Assembly: GCA_016712505.1 (NCBI GenBank)
Contig: JADJQY010000042.1
Span: 310,001-374,000, forward strand
Reading direction: 5' to 3'
DNA length: 64,000 nt
Origin: Candidatus Eiseniibacteriota bacterium
Lineage (GTDB): Bacteria > Eisenbacteria > RBG-16-71-46 > CAIMUX01
The position numbers and the translations under genes were made by a program. Below, one piece after another: positions 7,874 to 17,905 of the stretch. The stretch's first letter is position 1. Each line of letters opens with the position of its first letter. Below the pieces are notes generated by a model, which was not told where the DNA came from, did not search any database, and saw only the letters and a list, made by a program, of their open reading frames with translations.

Positions 7874-8638
7874 ATGAGCGAGTTGGCCATCCTCACCGCC
7901 GCGCTCTCGCCCGGAGTGTTCCTCCTCTTCGTCTTCTTGCGCATGGACCGCTTCCCCGAACCGCGCGGCGTGGTGCTTCGCACCTTCGTTCTCGGCATGG
8001 TGGTGGTGGCCCCGCTCGTCTTGGCCAGCATCTTCTTCACCCCGGTGCTCCTGGTGCTCGCCGGTACACCTGCGGCGGGTGCCTTCAAAGCCCTCTTCAT
8101 GGCCGGCGTCCTCGAAGAGCTGGCCAAGTTCTGGGTGCTCTGGGGCTACTGCATGCGCCACTCGGCCTTCGATGAACCGATGGACGGACTGGTCTATGGC
8201 CTGACCGCGTCGCTCGGGTTCGCCTGCCTGGAGAATGTGATGTATCTCCACGCCGCCGGCGGCGAGTGGGCCTCCGTGGCCATCGCCCGCGCGCTCCTCG
8301 CCGTCCCCAGTCACGGATTCAACGGAGCGATCATGGGCTACTACGCCGCTCGCGGCCGGTTCAACCCCGCGCTCCGCGCCGACAGTTATCGAAAGGCGCT
8401 CCTGATCCCGATGGCCCTCCACGGTGCCTACGACCTCGGTCCGCTGATCCTCCAGGAAGTCGCAACCGACGAAGGTTCCCCTCTCGCCATCCTCGGCGGA
8501 CTCCTCGCGCTGGTCGCGGTCGTGGGGATCGTGCTCTTCGAGGTCGCCTGGACCATCCGGCTCTTCCGTCGCCAGCGGGCCGCGCAGATCGCCCCCCCGC
8601 CGTTGCCCGAGATCCCCTGGACGCCCCCGGTCGCCTGA
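7874..8638 (+). CDS. PrsW-family intramembrane metalloprotease
   Basis: A 254-residue protein with about eight membrane segments. The PrsW/CAAX-like motifs are in order: a Glu-Glu pair in GVLEELAKFWVLW, DEPMDGLVYG with SLGFACLEN, the His of PSHGFNGAIMGYY, and the His of MALHGAYD. In Bacillus PrsW cleaves an anti-sigma factor, but most homologues have no known substrate. The ATG at 7874 follows a G-rich stretch. It lies about 110 bp before lspA, and both genes encode membrane proteases. Confidence 0.88.
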   Translation: MSELAILTAALSPGVFLLFVFLRMDRFPEPRGVVLRTFVLGMVVVAPLVLASIFFTPVLLVLAGTPAAGAFKALFMAGVLEELAKFWVLWGYCMRHSAFDEPMDGLVYGLTASLGFACLENVMYLHAAGGEWASVAIARALLAVPSHGFNGAIMGYYAARGRFNPALRADSYRKALLIPMALHGAYDLGPLILQEVATDEGSPLAILGGLLALVAVVGIVLFEVAWTIRLFRRQRAAQIAPPPLPEIPWTPPVA

Positions 8639-8746
8639 ACTCCCGCCCGGCCCGGTCGTGGTGTACCATGCCCGCTTTCCGACTCGGTCGGGCCCCCGGT
8701 CGGACCATCTCTCGATGACATCCGTTCCGTAACGAAGAGGAGACGC

Positions 8747-9370
8747 GTGGATCCCAACCAGAGCAGCCCACCTCAGGCCCTCGAGTCTGCCGGAGCGTCG
8801 GACTGGCGGAGACGCCGGGCGATCTTCGTACTCAGCTTCCTGGCCATCAGCGTGGTGATCGATCAACTGCTCAAGCAGCTCGCTTCGGCCAAGCTCAAGC
8901 ATCATCCGGCCATCTCCTGGCTGGGAGACATGATCCGGTTCGAGTACGCCGAGAACCCGGGGGCGTTCCTCAGCCTCGGCGCCGGCCTCTCCCCCGAGGC
9001 GCGCTTCGTGATTCTGACCATGCTGGTCGGAATCGTGCTCCTGGGAGCGCTCATCTACCTGTTCGTGAGCCGTGACCTCAATCGCCCCACGCTCATCGGC
9101 CTATCGCTGCTGACCAGCGGCGGAATCGGCAACTTCATCGACCGCGCCTGGAACCACGGTCACGTCATCGATTACGTGGTCGTCGGGATCGGTGCGCTGC
9201 GCACCGGGATCTTCAACTTCGCCGATCTCTGCATCACCACGGGGACGCTCGTCCTGGTCTTCTCCGCATTTCACCGGAAGCCGCAGGCCGATCCCGGAGG
9301 GGCGGCAGAGACCCGACCGACCGAACCGAGCCCACAGACCCCGACCACACCGTTCGATCAACGACCGTAA
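8747..9370 (+). CDS. lspA: lipoprotein signal peptidase II
   Basis: A 207-residue protein with four membrane segments. LspA signatures are YAENPGAFLSLGAG, GGIGNFIDR (first catalytic Asp) and FNFADLCITTG (second catalytic Asp), separated by VIDYVVVG. It is an aspartic protease that removes signal peptides from diacylglyceryl-modified prolipoproteins. The several lipobox proteins in this window are potential substrates. The GTG at 8747 is preceded by GAAGAGGAG. Compared with typical LspA (about 160 residues) it has an N-terminal extension of some 25 residues and a Pro/Thr-rich C-terminal tail. Confidence 0.95.
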   Translation: MDPNQSSPPQALESAGASDWRRRRAIFVLSFLAISVVIDQLLKQLASAKLKHHPAISWLGDMIRFEYAENPGAFLSLGAGLSPEARFVILTMLVGIVLLGALIYLFVSRDLNRPTLIGLSLLTSGGIGNFIDRAWNHGHVIDYVVVGIGALRTGIFNFADLCITTGTLVLVFSAFHRKPQADPGGAAETRPTEPSPQTPTTPFDQRP

Positions 9371-9400
9371 AGACGCGAGCCTCGCTCGCACGGAGGATCG

Positions 9401-10372
9401 ATGCAAACCACCCGCCTCGGCCGGACCGGACTCCAGGTCAGCCGTCTCTGTCTCGGCACCATGAACTTCGGACCGCTGACGCCGGAGCCCGAGAGTTTCG
9501 CCATCATGGACCGCTCCCTGGAACTGGGTTTCAACTTCTTCGATACGGCCAACGTCTACGGAGGTAAGTCCGGGCGCGGCGCCACCGAGGAGATCGTCGG
9601 TCGCTGGTTCGCCCAGGGGGGAGGGCGGCGCGAGCGGGTGGTCCTCGCCACCAAGGTGTACGGCCGGATGGGCGACCACCCCAACATGGGGCGGTGCTCG
9701 GCGTTTCACATCCGTCAAGCCTGTGAGGAGAGCCTGAAGCGCCTCCGCACCGATCACATCGACCTCTACCAGATGCACCACATCGACCGGGACACACCGT
9801 GGGATGAAGTCTGGCAGGCGATGGACCAGCTCGTCGCCCAGGGGAAGGTGCTCTACGTAGGCAGTAGCAACTTTGCTGCCTGGCACATCGCCCAGGCCAA
9901 CGGCGTCGCCTCCGCGCGGCACTCGCTCGGATTGGTGTCCGAGCAGAGTCTTTACAATCTCACCGCTCGGACGATCGAACTCGAGGTGCTTCCCGCCTGC
10001 CAGAGCCTCGGCGTCGCCATGCTCCCCTGGAGCCCGCTGGGCGGTGGGATGCTCGGTGGCATCCTGGCCAAGACCGATGGCGGCCGCCGCGCCACCGAGA
10101 TGGTGCAGAAGCGAATCGAGACCTATCGCCCGCAGCTCGAGCGGTTCGAGACGCTGTGCAAGGCGCTCGGAGAGTCCCCCGCCGACGTCGCGGTCGCCTG
10201 GCTGCTGCACCAACCGGCGGTCACCTCCCCGATCATCGGGCCGCGGACCATGGACCAGCTCACCGGCGCGCTCCGGGCCACCGAGATCACCCTCTCGGAG
10301 GAGTCGCTGAAGACTCTCGACGAGATCTGGCCTGGCCCCGGCGGGGCGGCGCCCGAGGCGTATGCTTGGTGA
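9401..10372 (+). CDS. aldo/keto reductase
   Basis: A 323-residue (beta/alpha)8 NADPH-dependent oxidoreductase. It opens with TTRLGRTGLQVSRLCLGTMNFG. The catalytic tetrad is visible as Asp and Tyr in FFDTANVYGG, Lys in VLATKVYG and His in DLYQMHHID. SNFAAWHIAQA, EQSLYNL and PIIGPRTMDQL are further family marks. The ATG at 9401 has GGAGG upstream. The natural substrate, a carbonyl or sugar aldehyde, cannot be predicted. Confidence 0.94.
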   Translation: MQTTRLGRTGLQVSRLCLGTMNFGPLTPEPESFAIMDRSLELGFNFFDTANVYGGKSGRGATEEIVGRWFAQGGGRRERVVLATKVYGRMGDHPNMGRCSAFHIRQACEESLKRLRTDHIDLYQMHHIDRDTPWDEVWQAMDQLVAQGKVLYVGSSNFAAWHIAQANGVASARHSLGLVSEQSLYNLTARTIELEVLPACQSLGVAMLPWSPLGGGMLGGILAKTDGGRRATEMVQKRIETYRPQLERFETLCKALGESPADVAVAWLLHQPAVTSPIIGPRTMDQLTGALRATEITLSEESLKTLDEIWPGPGGAAPEAYAW

Positions 10373-10434
10373 GGGACCGGCCTTTCGGTCGCAATGCGGC
10401 TGGGACTCTGTCTTTGTGGCCGGAGTGGTATCGA

Positions 10435-10641
10435 ATGGATGGGGCAGGAGACCCTCCGCTTTCGCTCGAGGGGAAGCTTGAACTCGCGCGGCAGGTCTTC
10501 CGCGAACTGCACCCGCAGTGCTTCTGGAACTTGCGCTCGGATCTCGAGCTGCAAGCCGAGGATCTCGACGAGGTCATCCGCGGGCTCCGCGCGCACGGTG
10601 GGCGTCGCGGCTTCCTCTTGGCGGCCCGACTAGGCCGCTGA
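10435..10641 (+). CDS. small protein of unknown function (68 aa)
   Basis: An open frame of 68 residues, MDGAGDPPLSLEGKLELARQ onward, with a helical and well-balanced composition. It contains QVFRELHPQCFWNLRSDL, then EDLDEVIRGLRAHGGRRG and LLAARLGR. Codon use matches the neighbouring genes, and the other frames give Arg/Ser-rich shadows. The ribosome-binding site is weak. The gene fills most of the gap between the aldo/keto reductase and the ELWxxDGT gene. I do not recognise a family and infer only that it is probably a small soluble protein. Confidence 0.5.
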   Translation: MDGAGDPPLSLEGKLELARQVFRELHPQCFWNLRSDLELQAEDLDEVIRGLRAHGGRRGFLLAARLGR

Positions 10642-10760
10642 CCAGCCGCCCGGCCATTGGCCGAGAATGGTGATTATTCATGTCCGATGCGGGCCTCACG
10701 CGTCGCCACTGGGGGGGGAGTCGAAGCAACCCATCCCCCAAGTCGCGGAGGTTACCGTTC

Positions 10761-13727
10761 ATGGATCGTTCTTGCCTGCCCCACTGCGCGCATCGGAGCA
10801 CCCCCTCCACGAGGGGACGCTGGGCCGTACCGTCGGCCAGGCTAGCGGCCGCACTGCTTCTCGCAACCCCGCTGGCCGTCCCCGCGGCCGCTCCGCAGCT
10901 GCTGCTCGATCAGGTGATCGGAAGCAGTCGAATCGAGAGTCCGGTTCGGCGGAATGCCAGTACCTTCGTCGGGATCGAAGGACCGAACTACGGCATCGCG
11001 CGGTACCACCCGACCGCGGGTTGGTCGGTGATCACCGCTCCTCCAATGAAGTCCGAGGTCTACCCGTTACTGGTCGGTGATCAGGTCTACTTCTGGGGCA
11101 CGCCATCGTATGTCGATGACCGGCGTCGGCTCTATCGGGTCGACGGCGACACCGCGGTCGAGCTGGCGGTGACGAGCGATCCGAGCTCCGACCGGGAGAT
11201 CCGCTCGCTCAACGGTCTGGCCCTGTTCGTCCTCGGCGACCCGGCGCACGGAACGGAACTCTGGGTCAGCGATGGCACGCCGGGAGGCACGGAGTTGCTG
11301 CTCGACCTCAACCCCAGCGGAAGCTCGGTCCCCCGTCTGGGGGCCGCGAGCGCCGGCTACATTTACTTCCGTGCCTACGATCCGACTCATGGCTCGGAGC
11401 TGTGGCGCACCGATGGCACTCCCGGAGGTACGACGTTGGTCGCGGATCTCGTCCCCGGCGTGGACGGTTCCTTCCCGGACGATTTCACCGAAGTGAACGG
11501 GCTCGTTGTCTTCACGGCCCGAACTTCGGTCGTCGGGGAGGAACTTCACCGCACGGATGGCACCTCCGCGGGCACCTACCTGATACGCGACCTGTACCCG
11601 GGCGTGTGGGGTTCCGACCCCGCTCAACTCGCATCGATCGACGGATGGGTCTACTTCGCGGCGCGCACGCCGACCGAGGGAATCGAGCCGCATCGGACCA
11701 ACGGGAACGTCATCCAGCTGGTGCGCGATGTCGATCCCGGCGCTGCCTGGTCCTGGCCGAGCGGGTTCTTCGGCTATGACGGTGAGGTCTACTTCGCTGC
11801 ATTCCAGGATGCGACCGGCTTCGAGCTCTGGAAGACCAACGGCCTCTCTTCCGGGACGTCGTTGGTTCTGGATGCCAGCCCCGGCATCGGGTCGGTCGCG
11901 CCGCACTCGTTTCGAGAGGTCGACGGCGTGCTCTATTACCTGGGCTATCGTGACGGGGGGAGCAATGAACTCTGGCGCACTGAGGGAACCGGCGGGAGTA
12001 CGTCTCGCATCGTGCTCTATCCCGGTGTCGAGGAGGAGGTCAGCGCCTTCTTCGACGATGGCAGCCGGTTGATCGTCGGGGCCAACGACGGCACGACGGT
12101 GGGTCACGAGCCGCGTCGCTACAATCCGGCCAACGGAAACCTCACTCTCTCCGCCGATCTCAATCCCGAGAGCGACGCGAACAACGAGATGCTCGCCCCC
12201 TACGGCGACGATCTGCTTGCCGTCCAGGAGAGCTATCTGCACGGCCGCGATCTCTCGCTCTACTTCCTGAATGACCTGGACGCATCCGGCTCGTTCGACA
12301 CCGGTGGCGGGCGAGAGTCGAACTTCCCGGTCGGAGCGAAGTACGCCATCTCGGGAGAAATGCTCTACTTCATCCAGTGGCAGATCGATCTCGGCCTCGA
12401 GATCGCGGTGTGGGACGGCGACGATCTGTATGAGATCGACCTCTTCGCTGGTCCCGAGGGATCGGAGCCGAGCGACCTCGCGGTCACCGCCGATGGTCGC
12501 TGCTTCTTCATCGCCCGGCGCGACGACGGCGCCACCTACGGCCTCTATCGCCTCACGCCTCCTCCAAATCCCACTCCGGTCCTGGTCGCGTCGTTCGGGG
12601 ACATCACGCCGCGCGATCTCGTGGCACTCGGAAACCAGGTGGTCTTCGTCGCCACCGATCCAGGCGGGGGTGAGGACCTCTGGGTGTCGAACGGAACCCA
12701 GGCGCGCCGGATCCTGGACATCGAGCCAGGCCCCGGTACCGCAGCTCCGGCCGATCTCACCGTCGTGGGCGATCAGCTTTACTTCACCGCCGCGACCGCG
12801 GCGGCCGGTCGTGAGCTTTGGGTCACCGATGGCTCCGAGGAAGGAACCCATCTCGTCACCGACCTGGTTCCGGGGCCTGCGAGTTCGGGCGTCGGGCAAC
12901 TCACAGCCGGCCTGCCCTACCTGTACCTCACCGCTACCACGTCTGCGACCGGGCTCGAACTCTGGCGCGCCACTTCCGCCGGCATCGAGGCGCTGGCGGA
13001 GATCGTGCCCGGCCCGGGAAGCGGCACACCGACCGACCTCGCCTTCTGCGGATCCCGGCTCCGCTTCAGCGCCGACGACGGGAGCGGTCGCGGACGTGAA
13101 CCCTGGTCGCTCACCGGGGAGCGCACACCCGTCTTGACCTTCGATCTGAATCCCGGCGCCGGCTCGTCCAATCCGCGCGACTTCGGCGACCACCTGGGCG
13201 CAACCTACTTCACGGCAGACAACGGGAGCTTCGGACGCGAGCTCTGGCGGGTCGCCGGCGGTACGCTGGAAGCGGTGAGCGAATCGATCGTGCCCGGCGC
13301 CGCCTCGTCGGCGGTCGGCGATCGCGCCACCGTCGGCTCGAAGCTCTACTTCGTCGCCGAGAGCGCCGCCTTCGGCCGCGAGATCTGGTGGGTCAGCGAT
13401 CCCGGCGGCGCCGCCGACACCCCCACCGCTCCCATGCTCCTCACGCCTCCCGCCCCCGGCCTCGCCCTCTCGGTCGGCCCGAATCCGTTCGTCGACCAGC
13501 TCGATCTGCGCTTCCGTCTCCCCCAGGCCAGCCCGGTTCGGGTGTCACTCATTGATGTAGGCGGCCGGGAACTCGAGCGGCGGTCGTTCACCCACCTCGA
13601 TGTAGGGGCTCATCAGATCCCCTGGCCGATCAACCATCCCACGGCCCGGCGCGGCGCCGGCGTGCTCTTCGTGCGCATCGAGGCCGCCGGTCTGACCGAG
13701 GTCCGGAAGGTGCTTCGGGTGAGGTGA
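10761..13727 (+). CDS. secreted ELWxxDGT-repeat beta-propeller-like protein with C-terminal sorting-type domain
   Basis: A 988-residue exported protein. The signal segment AALLLATPLAVPAAAP is followed by many repeats of the ELWxxDGT family (TELWVSDGTPGGT, SELWRTDGTPGGT, RELWVTDGSEEGT and others), each of about 45-50 residues and often followed by a D-L-x-PG turn. The last 90 residues (LSVGPNPFVDQLDLRFRLPQ to the end) look like a FlgD/T9SS type A C-terminal domain, so cell-surface delivery is likely. The ATG at 10761 has GGAGG upstream; an in-frame ATG at 10680 lacks one. ELWxxDGT proteins are common in Bacteroidetes and myxobacteria and have no assigned function. Confidence 0.88.
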   Translation: MDRSCLPHCAHRSTPSTRGRWAVPSARLAAALLLATPLAVPAAAPQLLLDQVIGSSRIESPVRRNASTFVGIEGPNYGIARYHPTAGWSVITAPPMKSEVYPLLVGDQVYFWGTPSYVDDRRRLYRVDGDTAVELAVTSDPSSDREIRSLNGLALFVLGDPAHGTELWVSDGTPGGTELLLDLNPSGSSVPRLGAASAGYIYFRAYDPTHGSELWRTDGTPGGTTLVADLVPGVDGSFPDDFTEVNGLVVFTARTSVVGEELHRTDGTSAGTYLIRDLYPGVWGSDPAQLASIDGWVYFAARTPTEGIEPHRTNGNVIQLVRDVDPGAAWSWPSGFFGYDGEVYFAAFQDATGFELWKTNGLSSGTSLVLDASPGIGSVAPHSFREVDGVLYYLGYRDGGSNELWRTEGTGGSTSRIVLYPGVEEEVSAFFDDGSRLIVGANDGTTVGHEPRRYNPANGNLTLSADLNPESDANNEMLAPYGDDLLAVQESYLHGRDLSLYFLNDLDASGSFDTGGGRESNFPVGAKYAISGEMLYFIQWQIDLGLEIAVWDGDDLYEIDLFAGPEGSEPSDLAVTADGRCFFIARRDDGATYGLYRLTPPPNPTPVLVASFGDITPRDLVALGNQVVFVATDPGGGEDLWVSNGTQARRILDIEPGPGTAAPADLTVVGDQLYFTAATAAAGRELWVTDGSEEGTHLVTDLVPGPASSGVGQLTAGLPYLYLTATTSATGLELWRATSAGIEALAEIVPGPGSGTPTDLAFCGSRLRFSADDGSGRGREPWSLTGERTPVLTFDLNPGAGSSNPRDFGDHLGATYFTADNGSFGRELWRVAGGTLEAVSESIVPGAASSAVGDRATVGSKLYFVAESAAFGREIWWVSDPGGAADTPTAPMLLTPPAPGLALSVGPNPFVDQLDLRFRLPQASPVRVSLIDVGGRELERRSFTHLDVGAHQIPWPINHPTARRGAGVLFVRIEAAGLTEVRKVLRVR

Positions 13728-14279
13728 GGCGAGGTGCGACCCCGCGGCGGGCGACCGTGCGGCCGGGCGGCCGGGCGGCGGGCGCCGGGCGGCGGGCGGC
13801 GGGCGGCGGGCGGCGGGCGACCGGGCGGCAGGGGGGCAGCGCGAACGGCGGCGGAGTCGGGTGCGATGGAGCGGGGAAGAACGAGGCGCGGGCGTGCGGG
13901 ACGCGGCACGGGAGGCGCCGGTGGCGACCTGTGGTGCGTCTCCAGGTATGCCGCCGGCACCTGTCGAGCCGGAGGAGGTGCTCCGGTTGGCGTTGCTGCC
14001 GTGGGGACCGCCGGAGTCACCGCAGCCACGGTCGCGACCGCAACGTTTCGCAGTGCGATCTTCGATAGGCTTCTCAACAAGCCACCCCGCGCGAGCGGAT
14101 CGACATCATCGGAACCCACGGGACCCTTGGAGCGAGAGGAGGTCGGCACTCGGGCACGTCACCACCGGAAACCTGGCAGAAGACGATGCGCATCTCAGGT
14201 TCCGAGCGCCAGTCGAAACCGCGCCACGCAGCCCCGGGAGAAGGCCAGTGGCCACCGCCAGCACCGCGGCCACCGGGGC
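13728..14279. other. gene-free GC-rich interval
   Basis: This interval lies between two convergently transcribed genes. Positions about 13760-13830 are an almost pure G/C array of GGGCGGC-type units. Open frames through it are translated low-complexity Arg/Gly/Pro and look spurious on both strands. The remainder shows no gene or RNA that I recognise. Confidence 0.6.
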
Positions 14280-14301
14280 GAACTCGTCCCGGGACGAGTT
14301 C
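14280..14301. repeat. palindrome, copy 1 of the ACTC-NN-CCCGGG-NN-GAGT family
   Basis: A perfect inverted repeat with core AACTCGTCCCGGGACGAGTT (14281-14300), flanked by complementary G and C. The same 20-nt core recurs at 20277-20296. An AT-rich stretch (14302-14375) follows, unusual for this genome. It lies between convergent genes, so it could act as a bidirectional terminator, a protein-binding site or a REP-like element. Confidence 0.7.
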
Positions 14302-14569
14302 ACCTCATTCTACAACACGTTACAATTCCAATCATCGAAATAACATATCTCATAATGGTAGCTAGAGTAGGGACCTGAACATCCGTGTCCGCTGGTAGCT
14401 GGCCGTGTCCCCTCCTGTCCACGGTCACCCACGATTGGCGCCTGCCCGGACCGGTCGGCGAATCGGGTCCTGTCACACCTGCCCCGATCACGCAGAACAT
14501 CAGGAGCGGCCCCGGTGTGTCGACCCGATGAGACGGCTATCGCGAGCGCCCGCCGTGCGGCAACCCAGG

Positions 14570-17500
14570 TCAGAGGCCGGCAGCGGCCTTGCGCAGGATT
14601 CGCGCGTTGTGCGGGACCACGCGAAGGAAGCGCTCCCGCGCTGCAGCGTCGCCGATCGCATCGGCCTGCCGCATCAACTCCGCCCGCGCCTCCGCCAGTA
14701 CGGAGGCAGCGGCGGGATCGCCGGAGGCGGTCAGAGCGTCGAAGATGGCAAGGAGCTGCGCGGGGCGTTCGGTGATATCGCCCGGCTCGGGGGCGTCGAT
14801 GGCGGACCGCAGATCCCGCGCGTGCTCGAGCGCCCGGTCAGTGTCGCCGCGCGCGAGAGCAGTGCGCACCAGTCCTTCCAGCGCCTCCGCCTGCATCCCG
14901 GCGTCTTTCCCCGCGTCGATCCGAGCTTCGGCGAAACTCGATTCCGCAGCCTCGACGTCATGGGCCGCGAGAAGCGCGTGGCCGCGGCCCAGAAGGGCGG
15001 TGATGCGGAACCAGCGATCGCTGGCGGGCAGGAGATCGAGAGCGGCTTGCATCTCCGCGAGCGCAAGCTCGACCTGACCTTCGAAGAGCGCGAGCTGTCC
15101 ACGGCGTACCCGCAGGAGCGGTTCGCTGTGACGATTCCCCAACTGCCGGGAAAGTCGGAAGCCGACGTCGACCGCCTGCCTCCAGGTTTCGATGTCGCCG
15201 AGCGTTCGCGCCATCCCCGCGAGATTGCAGTAGCTGGACAATTCACCGGCGCGGTTCCCGCGCAGGCGATCGTTTTCGAGGCCGGTCTGCACGTAGGCCA
15301 GGCCCGCCGAGAGATCACCGAGCTTCCAGGCAGCGATCGCGGCAGAGGTGACCGCCTGGGAGGGAGGGAGAACCCCTTCCGCCTCAGCCGCGGCCAAGGC
15401 CTGGCGCGCAACCGCATGCGCCTCTTCGGCGCGGCCGTGCGTGCAGAGCGCCCATGCCGAGATAGCATACGCCGCCGCCAACGGGGCGGACTGTCCGCGC
15501 GCCTCGGCGCGGCGGGCCAGCTCGACCACCGATGCGGCCCCCGCCGGATCCGGCGCCGGCTCCCGGAAGATGGCCAGCTCGACGGCCAGCTCCGCGCGGA
15601 GCCCATCATCGTCGCGCCGCTCCGCGATGGCACGGGCCGCCTCGACGTGCGGGATCGCGAGCTCGGGCCGACGCATCTCCAGATGGCAGCGCATGACGAT
15701 CTGGTGCAGGCGGAGCCGGAGCTGCTCATCCGATTCGGAGACCAGCGCCAGCGCACCCGTCGCCAGCCTGTGCTGCTCTTCGAGCCCCATGCGCCCCGCA
15801 TCTTCGAGCGCGAGCACATAGTAGTGCCCCGCAGCGTCGGCATTACCCGCGCGATCGTAGTGATCGGCGACCCAGCTCGCGGTCGCCTCGCCACGTTCCG
15901 CCGCACCGGCCGTGTGTTCGGCAACCCGCGCGTGCCACGCCATGCGTTCGCGCTTCAGCAAGCTGTCGTAGGCGACCTCCTGTAGAAGCTGGTGATGGAA
16001 GCGCCACTTCCCCTCTCCGTCCGCGTAGACCAGGCCTCGTTCCTGCAGCGCCGGAAGCAGGCCGGCGGCTCGTGCATCGATTGCGCCCAGATCAACCTCG
16101 GAGAAGCGCGGTCCAAGAATCGAGGCCTGCTGCAGACTTCGCCGCGCCTCTCCGTCGAGACGACTCAACCGGGCCTGTAGAGCACCGGTCAGGGTGACCG
16201 GCAGGCGGGGCAACAGAGGCCCTCCTGATCGGCTCCCCTGCTCACGCTCCTCTTCTGCAAACTCTCGGTGATCGACCAGCATCCCGATCAGCTCTTCCAG
16301 GTAGTACGGATTCCCCTGCGCCCGCGCGAGGAGCTGAGTCAGGGTCTCCTCCGGGACCTGCGTGGTCTGGGCGAGAACACGAGCGGCGAGCTCCCGGCTC
16401 TCGGCCTCACGGAGCGGAGAAAGCTCCAGCGTGAACGCGGCATCCCGCCGCGACGACCACCCCGGTCGTCGCTCGAGCAGCGATGGGCGGGCGAAGGCCA
16501 CGACGCAGAGGGGCAAGTCCGCGTTGGCCAGAAGCCAGAGATCGAGCAGATCGAGGCTCGCATCGTCGGCCCAGTGCAGATCCTCGAGCACCAGGAGCAG
16601 AGGCGAACCGGCGGTGTAGTTTCGGAGCCAGAGCGTTGCGGCATGAAACGCCCGCTGTCGCAGCAAGCTGCGTTCCGCGCGAAGGGGGCGCACGTGAGGA
16701 CTGTCTCCGAAGCCGATGCCGAGCGCATATCCGAGAAGGTGGGCCAGCGCCGCAGGATCGCTCCCCTGCCCGTGGGTCCCGTTCGCGCGGACCCCTTGCC
16801 CATGAGGTCCCTCCGCATCGACCAGAAGCGACTGCGCGTACTCCGACCCGAGCGCCAGTTCCGGAGGAAGTGGCCCCTCTTCCCCCTGCCCATCGAGAGA
16901 CCGCAACACCAGTTCGCGCAGGAGACTGAAGGTCTGCCCCTCGGTTCGCGGCAACGCCGTGGCGAGAAGCACGCGGGTTCCCCGCCCGCGCTGCTCCTCG
17001 AGGAACGTCTCACACAGACGGCTCTTGCCCAGCCCGGCGTCCCCGATCACCGTTACCGCGCGAGCGCGCTTGTGCGCGACGACTGCCTCCACGGCGGCGT
17101 GCAAGGTGGCTAGCTCCCGGCTCCGACCGACCATTGCCGCCCGGTGCGAGGACGGCCCACGCCCTGCGCCTCGCTCCCCCGCGGAGAGCAGGCGTAGGAC
17201 ACGGTAGCTCTCGAGCGGCGCGTCGAGCCCTTTGACGCGGAGCGGAGGGAGAACGATCGCCTCGACCCCACCGCGGAGCAGTCGATGGGTATCGCGGCTG
17301 ATCCGCAAGGTTCCCGCAGCAGCCGCCTGCTCCAGACGGGCGGCGAGATGGACTGTGGCCCCCACCAGGGTCTGCGACTCTTCGACGCCGGAACCGATCG
17401 CCACTGGCCCGGTGTGGAGGCCGGCCCGGACCGCGAAGCCCTCGAATCCGTGCGTACGTCGAACCTCTTCCGCGTGGACAACGGCCGCCTCGAGGATCGC

Positions 17501-17905
17501 CAGACCGGCGGCGACCGCTCGTTCGGCGTCGTCCTCCGCCGGTTCGGGAACACCGAACGCGGCCTTGAGCCCATCCCCGGTGAAGCGGAGCACCGAACCA
17601 CCCTGCGCGCGGACGATCTCCGAGAAGCGGCGGAGCGCTCCGTCCAGGACCCGATGGCTCTCCTCGACGTCGAGCGCTCGGACCAACCGCGTCGACTCCA
17701 CGATGTCGACAAAGAGCACGCTCACCTGCCGGAGCCAGGGAGAGTCTTCCGCTCCCTCCAGTCGCGCGAGACGCTGGCGCAACGGCGCGAGCGCGATCTC
17801 GAGAACCGTCGGACTCAAGGTCTCGGCCTGGCCCCGCAAGGCGGCCATCGCGGCGCGGATCTCGCGCGCTTCTTCCAGGGGATCGAGATCCGGCGACATG
17901 CTCAT
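14570..17905 (-). CDS. class III nucleotidyl cyclase - AAA ATPase - TPR protein
   Basis: A 1111-residue multidomain protein. Residues about 57-205 form a class III cyclase domain with metal-binding Asp67 (VSVLFVDIVEST) and Asp111 (LRFTGDGLKAAF), Lys114, Thr184 and Arg190. The usual transition-state Asn is His186 (ATVHLAAR), so activity may be altered. Residues from about 257 form an AAA/STAND ATPase with Walker A GDAGLGKS (288-295) and Walker B-like LLLVLEDLHWADD. The last 400 residues are TPR-like helices. Its ATG overlaps the stop of the SulP gene (ATGA), so both come from one message. The SulP protein has a cNMP-binding domain, the obvious candidate receptor for the cAMP or cGMP made here. 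Confidence 0.9.
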   Translation of the reverse strand: MSMSPDLDPLEEAREIRAAMAALRGQAETLSPTVLEIALAPLRQRLARLEGAEDSPWLRQVSVLFVDIVESTRLVRALDVEESHRVLDGALRRFSEIVRAQGGSVLRFTGDGLKAAFGVPEPAEDDAERAVAAGLAILEAAVVHAEEVRRTHGFEGFAVRAGLHTGPVAIGSGVEESQTLVGATVHLAARLEQAAAAGTLRISRDTHRLLRGGVEAIVLPPLRVKGLDAPLESYRVLRLLSAGERGAGRGPSSHRAAMVGRSRELATLHAAVEAVVAHKRARAVTVIGDAGLGKSRLCETFLEEQRGRGTRVLLATALPRTEGQTFSLLRELVLRSLDGQGEEGPLPPELALGSEYAQSLLVDAEGPHGQGVRANGTHGQGSDPAALAHLLGYALGIGFGDSPHVRPLRAERSLLRQRAFHAATLWLRNYTAGSPLLLVLEDLHWADDASLDLLDLWLLANADLPLCVVAFARPSLLERRPGWSSRRDAAFTLELSPLREAESRELAARVLAQTTQVPEETLTQLLARAQGNPYYLEELIGMLVDHREFAEEEREQGSRSGGPLLPRLPVTLTGALQARLSRLDGEARRSLQQASILGPRFSEVDLGAIDARAAGLLPALQERGLVYADGEGKWRFHHQLLQEVAYDSLLKRERMAWHARVAEHTAGAAERGEATASWVADHYDRAGNADAAGHYYVLALEDAGRMGLEEQHRLATGALALVSESDEQLRLRLHQIVMRCHLEMRRPELAIPHVEAARAIAERRDDDGLRAELAVELAIFREPAPDPAGAASVVELARRAEARGQSAPLAAAYAISAWALCTHGRAEEAHAVARQALAAAEAEGVLPPSQAVTSAAIAAWKLGDLSAGLAYVQTGLENDRLRGNRAGELSSYCNLAGMARTLGDIETWRQAVDVGFRLSRQLGNRHSEPLLRVRRGQLALFEGQVELALAEMQAALDLLPASDRWFRITALLGRGHALLAAHDVEAAESSFAEARIDAGKDAGMQAEALEGLVRTALARGDTDRALEHARDLRSAIDAPEPGDITERPAQLLAIFDALTASGDPAAASVLAEARAELMRQADAIGDAAARERFLRVVPHNARILRKAAAGL

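Noticed and set aside
11067..13193. A long minus-strand frame inside the ELWxxDGT gene
   Set aside because: It is a shadow of the repetitive plus-strand gene; the repeats on the other strand give Arg/Asp/Gln-rich noise.
13734..14378. Open frames through the GC-rich array after the ELWxxDGT gene
   Set aside because: They translate the low-complexity GGGCGGC array into Arg/Gly runs, lack ribosome-binding sites and resemble no family.
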